Source: Colius striatus
Taxonomy: Eukaryota; Chordata; Aves; Coliiformes; Coliidae
Direction of reading: 5' to 3'
DNA length: 64,000 nucleotides
Assembly: GCF_028858725.1 (NCBI RefSeq)
Contig: NC_084774.1
Location: 1,762,001 to 1,826,000, forward strand
Shown: one piece after another, positions 45,519-58,653 of the stretch
Layout: each line of letters begins with the position of its first letter
How positions within the stretch are numbered: position 1 is the first letter of the stretch
Notes under the pieces: generated by a model
The model's input: the letters and a program-made list of their open reading frames with translations, nothing else
Told to the model about the DNA's origin: nothing
Databases searched by the model: none
Position numbers and translations under genes: made by a program

Positions 45519-48182
45519 ATCATCAAAGAACCGTGGCAGCTCTTCACAGAGCTTCATGATCGTGGGCTTGGGGTCTCGTTTCTTCACGGCTCCAAACACC
45601 CTCCTCAAGACGGCCAAAGCCTTCACCTTGACATCAGTGCTGGCATGTGCCATGAGCTCCAAGATATCAGGCACCAGCAAGCTGATGGTCCTGGCCTGGG
45701 AGGGGAAAGAGGTTGTGGTGAAGCCACAGCAGCCCTTTTTACCCCCAGAACTCACAGGCTGTGCTTGGCTGGATCAGCACGTACCGTCTTGGTGTCCTCA
45801 GACAAGGTGAGGAGGGCTGTGAGCACCAGGGGCAGCATCGGGCTGCGAGGCCACTTGAGGAAGTGACAAAACTTGTAGATGGAGGTGAAGTTGATGCCAG
45901 GGTGAGCCCCAGCCAGGATCTGCAGGGGCAGGAGAGGCACTGAGGAGGGCTGGGAGGAGTTGGAGGGGAAAAGTGGGATTTTGGTGGCGTTCTGAGGAGA
46001 AAGGTGAGGGTTTGGGTGCATTTTGAGGCGAAAGGTGAGGGTGTGGGGGTGTTTTGAGGGGAAAGGTGAGGGTTTGGGGCCATTTTGACAGCAGAAGCTT
46101 TCTGCTGAGATCAGCTAGGCTTGACGAGGGGCTTGGGCTGGATGATCCCTGAAGATTCCCTTCCCACCCCCAGCACTCCACGTGCCACTGAGTCCCCACT
46201 CACAGCCAGGGGGTAGATGTAGGTGTCTTCCACGTGGGAGCTGAACACCTTCCGGAACAGCCTGTGCTGGAGCAGCGCCAGCATCTCCTTCAAGGCTGAA
46301 CACAGTAGTTTGGGCGTGGAGAATATCACCTCCAACATGGCCATGGCAGCCCTGCGGGAGGCAGCGGCAGGGTTGGCTCCAGGTGCCTCTTGGCACCTTC
46401 CCCCTCCCTCTTGGGACACTCAGGAGGAAGGTTGAGGTGGTTTTCCTCACGGGGTGGGAAGGAGGAGGCTCGGCTCATGGGGCTGGGAGGCGTGGGGACG
46501 GTGTGAAGGAGAACAAAGGTGTGGCCATGCCGACCCGTCCTCCTCTAAAGCTCCTGCCCCTCTCCCAGCCCCCTCTGCCGCTTTGGAAAGGCCTCGGGTG
46601 GGTTCAGGGAGGAGGAAAGCCAACCTCGGGGCAAACTTACATCCCAAAGCCAGGAGCTCGGGTTTCTCACGACGGCGTCCAGGACGGCTTTCTGCTTCTG
46701 GGGCACTTGGTCTCCTCCCAAGGCCTCAATGATCCAGACGACCACCTCTGTCTTCTCAGTAGGCGAGAGCTGTTCCTCCAGCAGCTCGGCTGAGCAGCAC
46801 TGCTTGAGAGCTGGGCTGGTGTAAAGGACCTGGAGGGAGGTTGACAGCGGTACTGAGCGACAGGAGGAAACGAGCCCAGACTTGTCCCAGGGGAGCTTGA
46901 GCCTGGAGATGGGGAAGAGGGTTCTGAAGGAGTCTGGAGGCCAAGTGTGGGGTTTTGGGGGAGTTCTGAGGCCAAAAGAAGACTTTTGAGGGCATAAGAT
47001 GGGTTTTGGGGAAGTTTTGAAGCCAAAAGTTGGCTTTTGGTGAAGTTTTGAAGGTAAAAGGTGTGTTTTTGGGGAGTTTTGAGGGCAAAAGTGGAGTTTA
47101 AAGGGAAAATGTTGGGTTTTGGTGGGGTTTTGAGGCCAAAAGTTGAGTTTTAAGGGCAACAGTGGAGTTTTGAGGGCAAATACTGGGTTTTGGAGGTGTT
47201 TTGAGGGCAACAGTGGAGTTTTAAGGGCAAAAGTTGGTTTTTGGTGGTGTTTTGAGGGGAAAAGTTGGGTTTTGGTGGAGCTTTGAGGACAAAAGTAGAG
47301 TTTAAAGGGCAAAAGTTGGGTTTTGGTGGAGGTTTGAGGGCAAAAGTGGGCTTTTGAGAGCAAAAGTTGGGTTGTGGTGTGGTTTTGAGGGCAAAAGTTG
47401 AGCTTTGGGGGCCAAAGTGGGGTTTTGCTGAACTTGTAAGGGCAAAAATAGGGAGCGAAGGGAGACAGTGCAGAGGCTGCAGAGCAGAGGAGGAGGAGAG
47501 CAGAGGGTTCCCCAGGGTGAGGGAGCAGGGCTGGGATCATCACCTTAATCACCATGCTGCCGCTGCTATTGCACCCGCATCCACAGTTGCTGTTGCCGCT
47601 GCAGCTGCTCTCGCAGCTTCCACTGCAGCTGCTGCTGCTGCTTGAAAAAGAGTTCACAGCATCCTTCTCTGACAATGGGACGTGTAAAGTCTCCTCTGAC
47701 AGCACGTCACCTACACAGGAGAAACACGGCAGAGCCTGTAGGAACACATGGACTCGGCCCAACCCTTCCCCAGAGGCTGAGAGGAGCTTCAAAGCGAGCA
47801 AGGGGAGCCCAGAACTGGGCACGAGACTGCAGATGGAGCCTCACCAGAGATGGCAGAGGAGAGGGGCAGGAGCAGCTCCCATATCCTGCTGCCCACACTC
47901 TCTTTGCTGCCCCCACAAAAGGCCGCCTTGGCCACCGCCGGCTCCCGTTCAGCCTCTTGCCACCCAAGAGGAGCGTCGAGCCCGTGCCATCGAGGTGTCA
48001 CCGCCGAGGTATTGTCACCCAAGGCTTTGCTGAACCCCCCCTCCCTTGCCCAGCCCTGATGGGGGGTGTGGGGAAAGGGGGGGAAACCCTCACTCGCTGC
48101 TCTGCAGCAACTCAGGCTCGCTCACAGCTCGCACGGCTGAGCTCGTCTGGGATCTCTGCGCTTCCTCCCAGGCCCGATCCAT
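45519..48182 (-). CDS. MROH-type HEAT-repeat gene, unit 3 copy
   Basis: Exons at e1 48094-48182, e2 47845-48029, e3 47544-47710, e4 46641-46829, e6 46204-46351, e7 45785-45919, e8 45519-45695. Essentially the unit 2 sequence at offset 16211, with the same missing exon. Confidence 0.6.
46938..47441. repeat. MROH intron minisatellite, unit 3
   Basis: Same array as unit 2. Confidence 0.93.
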
Positions 48183-48475
48183 GACCGAGGGGTTCAGGGA
48201 AGGATAAGGAAGAGCATTCCGACGGAAAAAGGGCCCAGTCAAGGGCCAGCTGGCAGAAGCCATGGTCACGGCCTCGGGAAGGGTCTCCTCGGCAGCTCGG
48301 CCCCACGGCTTTGGGGGCCCTCCAGGGATGGGGAAGCCACCAGCTCGCTGGGCAGCCTGGCACAGGGGCTGCGGCCCCCTCGGGGAAACAGCTCTGGGCA
48401 GCTCCAGCCTCCACCTGAGCCCTTTCCACTGCTGCTCTCCTCTGCTTCCTTTTCCATGCTTTGCCCCTCAGACCT

Positions 48476-49786
48476 CCACCAAACGTCCACTTTTGCCCTC
48501 ACAGCTCCACCAAATGCCCACTTTTGCCCTCAACACTCCACTTTTGCCCTCAAGACTCCACTTTTTCCCTCAATAGTCCACCAAAACCTCACTTTCACCT
48601 CAAAACTCTATCACAACCCAGCATTTTCCCTCAAGACTCCACCAAAATCAAACTTTTTTCCCTCAAAACCCAACTTTCTCTTTCAAAACTCCACTTTTGC
48701 TCTCAAAACTCCTCCAAAACCCAACTTTTTCCCTCAGAACTCCATTTTTTACATCAAAACTCCTCCAAAACCTAACTTTTGCCTCCAAACTCTACCAAAA
48801 CCATCCATTTTCCCTCAAGACTCCACCAAACCCCAAATTTTTTCCCCCAAAACCCAACTTTCTCTTTCAAAACTCCACTTTTGCCCTCAAAACTCCAATT
48901 TGCCCTCAAGACTCCACTTTTGCCCTCAAGACTCCACAAAACCCAACTTTTTTCCCTCAAAACTCCACTTTTTGAGGTCATCTAAGGGAAAAAGTGAAGT
49001 TCTGGTGGAATTTTGAGGGGGAAAAGTGCAGTTTTGGTGGAGATTTGAGGGAGAAAGTGTGTTTTCAGTGGAGTTTGGAGAGGAAAAGTGGGATTTTCAT
49101 GGACAGATGAGGGGAAAATTGGAGTCTTTGAGGGAAAAAGTGGGGTTTTGGTGGAGTTCTGAGGGGAAAAGTGGAGATTTGAGGGAAAAAATAGGGGGCT
49201 TGTGGACTTCTGAAGGGAAAAAGTGTGGTTTTGGTGGAGTTCTGAGGGAGAAAATGGCGTTTCAGAGGAGATTTGAGGGAGAAAATGGAGTTTCTGTGGA
49301 GATTTGAGGGAGAAAATGGGATTTTGATGGACTTAGGAGGGGAAAAAGTGTGGTTTTGGTGGAGTTCTGGGGGAGAAAATGGGGTTTCAGAGGAGATTTG
49401 AGGGAGAAAATGGGGTTTCTGTGGAGATTTGAGGGGAGAAGTGGGGTTTTGATGGACTTAGGAGGGGAAAAAGTGGGGTTGTGGTGGAGTTCTGAGGACA
49501 AAACCCCATTTTTGAGGTCAACTAAGGGAAAAAGTGAAACTGAGGGGAAAGGTGGGGTCTTTGAGGGAAAAGGTGGAGTATTGGTGGAGTTCTGAGGGGA
49601 AAAGGGGGATTTTGGTGGAGTTTTGAGGGAAAAAGTGGGGTTTTGGTGGAGCTTTCAGGGACAAAACGTAGATTTGAGGGGAAAATTAGGGTGCTTGTGG
49701 ACTCCTGAAGGGAAAAAGTGTGGTTTTGAGGGGAAAAAATGTGGTTCTGGTGGAGTTCTGAGGGCAAAACCGGGGTTTTGGATGGT
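48476..49786. repeat. Two head-to-head minisatellite arms, unit 3
   Basis: Same layout, hinge near 48976. Confidence 0.93.
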
Positions 49787-49810
49787 TTCTGAGGGCTGTT
49801 TTGAGGCCTG

Positions 49811-49906
49811 GGCGGCCATTTTTGGCGGGTGATGGCGCCCATTGCCCCTCCCCCCTCTGATGACGTCACAACGATGCTCTGATGACATCACAATGCCACA
49901 CACTGC
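49811..49906 (-). promoter_or_regulatory. CRE region, probable MROH promoter, unit 3
   Basis: CRE at 49861-49868; decayed second site at 49883-49890, as in unit 2. Confidence 0.48.
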
Positions 49907-50025
49907 TCACACAAGGATGGGGAAGGGGCTAAAGCAGGTTTACTTTGGGGGGAGGGGAGTTGGAAACACCCCAAATCCCCACAAACAGCCCCAAAAAAAG
50001 ATCTTTGCTCACGTCACCTCCCGTG

Positions 50026-50411
50026 ACATCTCCTAAAAGAACAATAAAAGGGGGGGGAGGGGTCAGCAACACCCCAAAACCTGAGGCAGGGTCCACAATC
50101 CCCTCCCCAAATCCAGAGGTCTCCAATTACCCCATTTTGGGCTGCCCCCCCACTCGGTTTTAGGCCTTTTCCCGCCGTTTTTGCCCCTCCCCCCTCTCAT
50201 TTTAGGCCTCTTTTCATCATTTTTGGGCCTCCTCCATCCTTTTCTGCTCCTCTTCCCATTTTTAACCCCCTTTTTTTCACGTGTCCCCCCATATTTAACC
50301 CCCTTCCCACCACTTTTACCCTCCCCCCTCATTTTAACCCCCTTCCCCTCATTTTTGGGGGCTCCCCCGCCACTAATCCCTTTCCCTCATTTTTAGGTGC
50401 CCCCCCCCCAT
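50026..50411. repeat. C-rich low-complexity tract, unit 3
   Basis: Same as unit 2 at offset 16211. Confidence 0.85.
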
Positions 50412-50740
50412 TTTGAAAAGTATCTTTCTATAACAAATTCATCATCTTTACATTAAAGATGCAGCAACTTGTCTCAGATGGATTTTTTGGCTGCTGATTT
50501 TACCTAGCAGTTAGCCTCCCCTCATTTGGGCTTACCTGGTCGATGCAAAGGGATGGAATTGAGATCCTCCCACCAATGCTGGCATTCCCAGCAGCTTCAA
50601 AATCCTCCCCAAACCCCCTTTGGCCAGGGCTCAGAGGCCTTGACACAGCACTGACCCTCTCTTCTGCCCACCACCTTTTCCTTACTCCATATATCCCAAA
50701 GATACTGACTCAGCCCTTGCTCTGTTGCAAAACAATGTTG

Positions 50741-53049
50741 TTTATTTGAACGAGAACAGCAAACTGATTGCTAAAACTGGTAAGAGTGAAAACAACAATA
50801 ATAATGATAATAATGTAACAATATTTTAACAAGCCCCTAAGAAGATTACAAACATAAACTTAATGCTTCTTGATCTGACGAATAATCACTCCTAGAATTA
50901 CATTGGGCCGAGATGACGCCAGACCTGAAAGGGAACACAAACAGTGCACAGCTGAGAGACTGAGTTCTGATTCTGCTGTCAAGAGAAACTTCCTAATTCC
51001 AGACTGACCCCCACAGAACTTGTTTGTCTCAATTCCATGAGATGACCCCTTGCAATTCCATTCTGCAACAACCTCTGTTCACACAATATCCCCCTAGATC
51101 ACCCATTCTGCCACCTCTTAGGTTCAAACCTGATCCCATAGACACCTTATTTCCCAAATAATATCACACTGAGAGTAAGACAGAGACAGGTCAGCTCCTC
51201 ACATCTGCTGCTTCATAACTGCTGGTGAATCTTTTGCAAACCTTTGCTGTGCCAATGAAGAATGACCTGCATTGTAACGTTTTCAGCTTCTGCAGCATTT
51301 AGCCTCCCCTCTTTTGTGCTTACCTGGCCCATGAAGAGGCAAGAGTTGGGATGGAATTGGGTCCTCAGAGCTCAGGGGGATCAGGTAAAAATTCTTGATA
51401 GTTCTCTTGGGAGTATTAGTTACAACCCCAAAACAACCACGACTGATCAAGTAGGCGTAGAGAGACACATAGGCATAAATATCTTCCTCTTCATACACGG
51501 GACGGAAACGAATCAAACACAATTCCTGCAATAGAAAAGCAAAGGGGAACAATTCAGCCTTCAACAGAGCAGCAAATCAAGCAGGAAAGGGCCAACCTCA
51601 GGGGTAAAAAGCAGTGGTACAATTATCACTCTCTTGATGTTTCCCAGGCAATAGTCCAGCTGATACCATCTGTCCTTATCAGAAATACAGTGCTCGTCTG
51701 ACATCAAACTCAACAGCTGGATGCTCCAAGTGATCCAGAAAGAAACAGAAAAGTCTCAGTTTCGGGCCTCTATTTTTGTACAGAGCATCAACTTTCACTT
51801 CTAAAGTGGACTTAGTACTGAATTCTATTTCCTGCATTCAATGATCAGATCTCCTTATTTCTAGATGGAATTTCAGTCTTCAACATTGAATAATTAGTTT
51901 GTGTTCAATCGTTACAAATGAATTAGGAGCAAGGAGATTTAAGTGCTCTGCAGGAGAGAGAGATCAAGGGGATCTGCAGCTCAAGAGCAAGAAATTAAGA
52001 AGATTTTCAGTGGATACCTGATGAGGTGCAGTTCTGAGGTCAGCAATGTAATCCCAGACTGCCTTCGGTGGGATCGTCCCACCAACCCGAAGCGTCTCTG
52101 GTAATTCCTAAACAAGAAGCATGACATGGCAGGGTGAGAAACACCAAGAGACTCATGAATGTCATCATCCAACTGGTTTCAGTTGAAAATTAGTGACAAG
52201 GATGGTATTTTTCATCCATGGACAACCAAAACTTTCTGACAGGTCACATCAGTGACCCATCTCGGTTCAGAACAGAACAAGGCATCGACTTGAAATGCTG
52301 CCTTGTTTGGAACTTCTTTCCCAAGAAGGAAGCTGACAGGAAGCTGTTCTTCCAGATCCAAACACATCTCAAAACACATTTACAGTCCTGAGCATCCTCC
52401 ACCAATCTGAGAGGAATTTTTAGAAGGTGCTTTTTCCCATCCTCCAGCTCCTTTTGCTGTTACTAAAGGGAAGCCATCACCATGAGCACTGCTCTAATAA
52501 CTATGCAGCGTCCCCGGCCTTTCTAGCCACAGAACTGCAGAACAGATCCAAAGACAAAGACATGCCAGTGCTGACCTCACTAAGATTATCAAAGCAGCCA
52601 GACACAGGATATGCTTTACTGAGATACGTGGCCACACTCCGCAGCTTAAATAATCCTCTCCAAACGGCGCTGAGGGAAGAGTCCGAGCCAGAAGTGTCGC
52701 TGTCTTGAGGCGAGAATGACTCTGCAACACTGCCAAGCAAACACAAAGCAGGAAGGCTGCCTGAACTTTCAAGTTGATCCTGACTTTGGGCTGGGGGAAG
52801 GGGAGCAGGACGGGGACACTTGGGACTGTGAAAACGGCCACATGAAAGATTCAGTGGCTTGGCTTTGTCCTAAGTGTACGCACGGGATATTGGGTGACCC
52901 ATGAACTTCAGGCTCTGCTGTTGGACTTGCCGCAGGGCTCTGAAACCTGGGCTGTACTTCTGCTTTTGATTCTGACTCTGCCTTTTGGACAGGAGCCGTC
53001 ATCTTCATCTTCTTACAGGGTCTGTCCTCTTCAGGTGTTGAAATCGCAT
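50741..53049 (-). CDS. SPOC-domain gene, unit 4 copy
   Basis: Terminal exon 50860-50924, exon C 51324-51525, exon B 52018-52107, exon A 52576-52729, Ser/Pro-rich exon up to 53049; AATAAA as TTTATT at 50741-50746. Exon A carries the unit 1 variant (SDTSGSDSSLS) and not the unit 2 one, while exons B and C and the 3' end are of the unit 3 type. The copy therefore looks like a product of exchange between units. All recognised SPOC exons are open. Confidence 0.78.
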
Positions 53050-53575
53050 CTAGAAATGTACATCAAAGGCTTTTGATGAGTGTTTAACTCTCAAGGTCCT
53101 TTTCTTCCTTCCTCCCAACACTTTGTATAACATCTCTTTCCCTTTGCACAAAGGCAGCCCTGGGGATACCTGTGCACATACTGCCATACGGGGCAAACAG
53201 GTGGGTTTGATGTGGACTGTCAAGGTTGTGCAGAGCAGTGTCACAGTTTGGGCTTCGTCCAGGTTGGGGTGGCTCTTGCTGCTCCTCCAAGTGAAGAAAC
53301 AAAACACATTCCGGTTAATCCTTAACTTCAACCATACAAAACCACTTTGGAAACCATTAAGTGACTTCAGTTCTTTACCCAAGAAGTTGTTTACAGCACC
53401 TCAGAGCTCTTGAATAACATCTCATTCTACCATGCTCTGAGGTAGGCAGCTCATGTTCAGCTCCCTGACAGGACGAGGCTGCAGTGAGGTGGGAGTCAGT
53501 CTCTGCTCCCAAGTAACCAGAGATGGGACAAGAGGCAACGGGCCTGAAGCTGCACCAGGGGAAGATTAGTCTGGG

Positions 53576-53800
53576 GATGAGGAAATATTGCTTCGCCCAC
53601 AGGGCTGTTAGACACTGTCCCAGGCTGCCCAGGGAGCTGCTGATCTCCTGTCCCTGCAGATACTGCAAAGCTGTGGAGCTGAGGAGGGCCATGGGTTAGT
53701 GGTGGCCTTGGCAGTGTTACGTTAGTGGTTGGACTCGATGCTCGTACAAGGACTTTTCCAACTAAAGCAATGCTGTGAGGCTGTGAGTCTGTGATATTTA
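53576..53800 (+). mobile_element. CR1 LINE 3' fragment, unit 4
   Basis: Same insertion as at 2265-2490. Confidence 0.8.
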
Positions 53801-54153
53801 CAGCTGCCACGTGTCCTCGCTTCACAGCTTTTTTCTTCATTTCAGGAGAACTGCTTCCTGACTCCATCCCCTGACAGAGACAAAACCAGCTTGGTAAAGT
53901 CATTTGTTCTGTACTTTGCAATGCTTTGGCTGGGGGTAGGAAAAAGGTCATTTGACACTGACCATTATGAGTATGTCCTTGGGAAGAAAGTGCTGCATTA
54001 ACATCATGTGGCGGGTGAGCATGGGCACGCTCCTAACCCCTGTGCAAGATACTGTACGGGACTCAGTACTCCCGTTTTTCCCGTTTGGGCCACACTGTTT
54101 TTCAGCAGAAGCAGCGTCAATGTGCATCTGATCTGACACGATTCTGCTCCTGC

Positions 54154-54311
54154 AGAGCTTCATGCGGGTTCAACTTCAATGCAGCTTTGGAAGTCTTGCC
54201 ACGTGCGCTTCCCTCTGCAACCTGAGCTAGCTGGACCTGCTTTAGCAGGGGCTTGGAGATGGTCGGTAGACGTCCCTTCCAACCCCTGCCACGCTCTGAG
54301 GAGTCTGTGGA
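54154..54311 (+). mobile_element. Second CR1 3' fragment, unit 4
   Basis: Same insertion as at 3205-3362. Confidence 0.72.
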
Positions 54312-55946
54312 TTCGGTACGGGGTTTGTTCTCAAGGCAGTTATTCAATTGCACTTGAGATACTCCCGGACATGTCAGTTGAAGCAGCAAACTGGCTGTCT
54401 CGCTTGAAAAGAGCTCAAAAGCCGTGATCAACTTCAGCTTATTCCTCAAATACAGCACGTGAATTGCACTTCTAGACCTGAGAATTCTTGCTGCCAACTG
54501 ACAATGATTGTAGTTCCCCTGACAGACAATTCTAGATCTCTTCTAGAATTGGGCCACAAAGCTGGAGAAATGCATTTCTTTCTGTTTCCCTCCCCTTTAG
54601 ATTGGAGGGAAAATAGTGCTGCTTTCCCCAAGCCAGTGACGCACTGGAACTCATTCTGGACCTAAACTCCAGCAGCAGTTCAAGCACAGAAGTTCCTGGC
54701 GGTCACCAGAACATGATGAAGTTCCACTTCTCTTGTTGAACTCACCGGGAAGAAGATCGCCTCGAGCGCCCACAGATGATGAACGTGGCACAAGGCAGGT
54801 GAGCTTTGATCCCACCGTCCCTGAGGTCGCTCTGCCTCGAAGTGACTGTCTGCTCCTGGGGACAGCGGTTGGCGCCTCTTGTTGCCATGGCAATAGGACA
54901 ACAGAGCGGTCTCCTGGTTAGTGATGGCACACAGGGGATGGCCAGCATCAGCTTCAAGCTGAGGAATCCCGGGTCTGCACGAGCTGTAAGGACCGGCACG
55001 GCTCTGCTCTGGCTGAGACAGCTCTGGAGAGGCCCAGCAGAGAGAAAGCTAGCAGTGACTTACGAAATCTCGTCAGGAAGGAAGGAGCCACACTTCTTTC
55101 CAAGCCCCAGGAAGGAATCCAAAGGCTGAGCATCTGCTCATCATCCTTCCATCAAATTGCCAATAAACAGTTTCTACTTCCCCAGTAGAACACTTAAAGC
55201 TCAGTGTGCCTCCTCCCCCACCTCTGCTGGTCACTCAACAACCAGAGCACCCACCTGTTACTGAAGACCTTGCTGCAGTTGCAAACCTTAATGGACAGCA
55301 TTTCTCCCACGGCCAGCTTCCCGTAGTGAGGCCAGCCAAAGAGCTACAAACAAACAGAGGGGAGAGAGACGACAGGTCATTCCCAGACACGCTTTCCCAT
55401 GTTTCCCACGTGGCTCGTTGGTCTCCTCTGCAAGGTGACCAAACCACTGACCATCACAAAAAGCTGCTGGGGTGGGCAGTTATTTTCCTGCTGGCCGGGG
55501 CAGACCCTGCAGTTTGCAATGGAGGAAGGGATGGGAAGGGAGTGAGAACCCCTCCAGCAGCACACAGCTGTAGGTCAGCTGCTAAAGCAGCCACAGCATC
55601 ATCTGGAAAGAGGAGGATGCAGGTGCCTGCTGCGGTGGCTGAGCTGGTTGCAGGGTGAGACGGTGCATGAGGAAGGTACCATGGATGAGATCCCCTGAGG
55701 CTGCAATTCACCTCACACCCAAAGTGCCCAACTGCCTTGAGGCTGGCAAGAGGGAAAGGGTCCTCCTGCCCCTGAATCCTTCTCCTTTCTCCATGGAGCA
55801 CAGAGGCATCCATGCGGGATGGGAGAGATCCAGGTGCTGAGAATTCCCTGCTGCTCTGGTACAGCCAAGCTCTGACCGGCCGTGAGGAACGTGGGCTGAC
55901 TCTGCCCTGCGCCCCGGCCCCCTCCCACACCCCACAGCCGCCACGT

Positions 55947-55997
55947 CCCATCCCATCCCATCCCATCCCATCCCATCCCATCCCATCCCATCCCATC
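55947..55997. repeat. (CCCAT)n array, unit 4 (shortest)
   Basis: About 50 bp, pure repeats with no variant block, showing strong copy-to-copy length change. Confidence 0.97.
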
Positions 55998-56080
55998 GAT
56001 GCTGTGGAGGGACCCCCACGCCCCGCACACCTCACTTTGCCCTCATCCCCCACTTTGCCCTCACCTCCCCTCTTTGCAGT

Positions 56081-56197
56081 GGGGGTTTCAGTTAGTCTGT
56101 TCCCGATAGCTTCTGTCCACAAACTCTTTACCGGGTCTTCACTGCAACCCCCTCCCCCTGTTACTAAGCCAAAAGCTGCTCCTTGCTAAACCAGAAC
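56081..56197. mobile_element. Old LTR-like fragment, unit 4
   Basis: Copy of the fragment at 5213-5325. Confidence 0.58.
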
Positions 56198-56533
56198 ATG
56201 TATTTACATTTCTTCCATTCAGGAACAGAAAAGATCAAAGATTCAAAGCACAGGCAGGGAGGAGAATTGGTGTGAATGGCACAATCTCAAGGCACTGAGC
56301 ACCCATAGCTGCAGGGCAGGGCCTGGGTGCTGACAGCTCTCTTCACCCCAGGGATCCAGGTTGCCAGGACCAGGCTGCAGTCTACACCTTCTTTATCTCT
56401 GGTGGTTTCAGAGGTGGCCATCCCTGCCATTTGTAACAGGACACCAGCTGCTTGGGCACTTCAGCCAGAAGGGTCTGGGAAAGCGCTTCCCGGGGAGCCT
56501 GTGAAGACAGCAGGGAGAATGAATCAGAAATGC

Positions 56534-57460
56534 TGTCCTGGTTTAGGCCCATCAGGGAACAAAGGCCACGATTAGCCTCGAGTACCGAAGAGGCTGAGGA
56601 TTGCTCGAGGGCAGGGAGGGCTTAATTGCTGCTTAAGGTTCAGGACAAAACAGACCAGGCTACTCCGTTTGGGGAAGAAAACAGAAAATAATTTAATGCA
56701 AAATCAACCAAAACACAACCAAAATGAAACAACCCAGAGTAATACATCAATGGAGAGTCCAACCAGCCTTTTTAAGAACACCTTCTTGCCACCCCTCCCC
56801 TCTTCCCGGGCTCAGAGCCCTGATCCCGGGGTTTTTACCTTGTCCCCCCTGAACGGTTCGGGGGGGCAGGCAGTGGAGGTCTCAGTCAGTCTGTTCCCGA
56901 TAGCTTCTGCCGTTTGTCCCGCCTCAGGACGGGTGAACTCCACACCAGTCCTCCCTGCGAGTCCGTGGGGTAACTCACACACACACAGCCCTGCACGGGC
57001 TGCTCCGATGCCCACTGACTCCAAAGGCTGCAGCTCGTCTCTGCCTCTCGTGTGGGGCTGCTCTGGGCCCGCAGGCTCTCCAGCACGGCCTGGGCCATGG
57101 CCCCTCCCCACACAGTCCCCCGCCCGTCCGGGCTCACCCACACGGAGCTGTTGGTGGCTCTCAGTCTTGCCACGAATCTCCATAGGTTTCAGGGGCACAG
57201 CTTCTATTCTCGCCACGGCTTGCAGAGGGGTCTCCGGTCTAGTGCTTCTCGTTCCTTCCTCCTTCTCTGGCTGAAGGGTCCACGTGGTCGCCTCCATCTT
57301 GTATCACTCTCACACCTCCTGCCAGCACTTCAAATTCCCGTCCCTAAATAGTGCTGGCAGAGGCGCCAGATTGGCCCAGCTGGGCCGGAGGTGGGTCTGA
57401 ACCCAGGAGCTCGCTCCCCCTGTTACCTAGCCAAAAGCTGCTCCTTGCTAAACCAGGACA
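56534..57460 (-). mobile_element. Solo LTR, ERVL-like, unit 4
   Basis: 927 bp with the same ends and the same AATGC duplication (56529-56533 and 57461-57465) as the unit 1 element. It is therefore one insertion event copied between units and not two insertions. Confidence 0.8.
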
Positions 57461-57744
57461 AATGCTGCACAGGAAGGAGCCATCGGGCCAGTGACAGCCC
57501 AGAGCACAGCCCCTGCCAGCCAGGTCTCACTCCCTGTCAGCCTCAGGGAGCACTGCTGAGGAGAACCATTTGTTTCCACCCCTGCACTGCTCCCACCTCA
57601 AGCCAAGGCTCACACAGCCTTTCTATATGGCCCTGATGAGGGTGGGAAACTACCCCAAGCATTAGCAATCCCTCTATATACACACCATCCTGCTTCTCCT
57701 AAACCTGTGGTTATACAGGGACAAACAGAATGGTTCAAAGTCAC

Positions 57745-58166
57745 ATTATACCCTGGGGCCCCGGCATTGTTTCACAGTGACACGACTCAGGTGAACACAG
57801 TTCACAATCCCCCATCTTCTTCTTTATCGTATTGATTTGTGGTTTTGTTTCAATCGAGTCAGTACTTGCCGAATTGGTATCAATTTCGGATCTTCTTTTG
57901 TTTTTAGTCTCATCAAGGAATGAGTTTTCTCCTTCCCTGGTTCTGAATCAACGGGCCCTGCAGTTATCTGCATTCCTTGTGTAACCGAGTGCATTAATCT
58001 GGTAAAAAACAGGTATTAAACATGGAATTATTAAGAATCCTCCAAATATCCCCAGTACTACTATCCCAAGGTTAGGAAGCCAATCACCGTTCATCAGGTT
58101 CCCCCCTCGTCCTCCCAGATCGATTCCATTCCAAGTCTGAACTGGAACATGTGCAATTTCCTTCAT
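57745..58166 (-). mobile_element. Endogenous retrovirus env/3' end remnant, unit 4
   Basis: Copy of the fossil at 6876-7302; it shares small variants with the unit 3 copy. Confidence 0.6.
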
Positions 58167-58242
58167 TTTGTTACCAGTTGATAGAGAGTGTTTCCTTCAT
58201 CATCAATTTCTAATCAACACTTACTAAGATTAAATTTTAACT

Positions 58243-58600
58243 TGGGGGAGGTTTTGAGGGGATTTTGCGGTTTCCTTGGGGATTGGGGAGGGGTTTGAGG
58301 GGTTTTGGGGTCCCCTTGAAGCATTGGGGGGAGGTTTTGGGGTCCCCTGGGGGTTTTAGGGGTGGGTTGGGGAGTCTTTTGGGATTCCCTTGGGGCTTTG
58401 GGGGTGGTTTTGGGGGGCTTTTGGGGTCCCCTTGGGGCATTGGGGAGGGGTTTGAGGGGTTTTGGGGTCCCCTTGAGGCATTTGGGGAGTTTTGGGGTCC
58501 CCTTGGGGCATTGGGGAGGGGTTTGAGGGTTTTTCGGGTCCCCTTGAGGCATTCAGGGAGTTTTAGGGCATTGAGAGTGAGTTTTGGGGTCCATTTGGGG
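58243..58600. repeat. G-rich minisatellite, unit 4
   Basis: Same structure as in unit 3, with a short deletion near its right end. Confidence 0.9.
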
Positions 58601-58653
58601 CATTGGAGGGACTTGGGCAGGGGCTTCCCCTAGAGAAGAGGTTTGGGGAGGCC

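Larger units (their letters stand above)
35102..51312. repeat. Tandem amplicon unit 3
   Basis: Third copy, 16211 bp, the shortest complete unit. It lacks 648 bp of the SPOC gene (junction near 36238-36244) and the solo LTR. Its first 1.1 kb matches unit 4 at offset 16211 and its last 10 kb matches unit 2 at the same offset. Confidence 0.95.
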
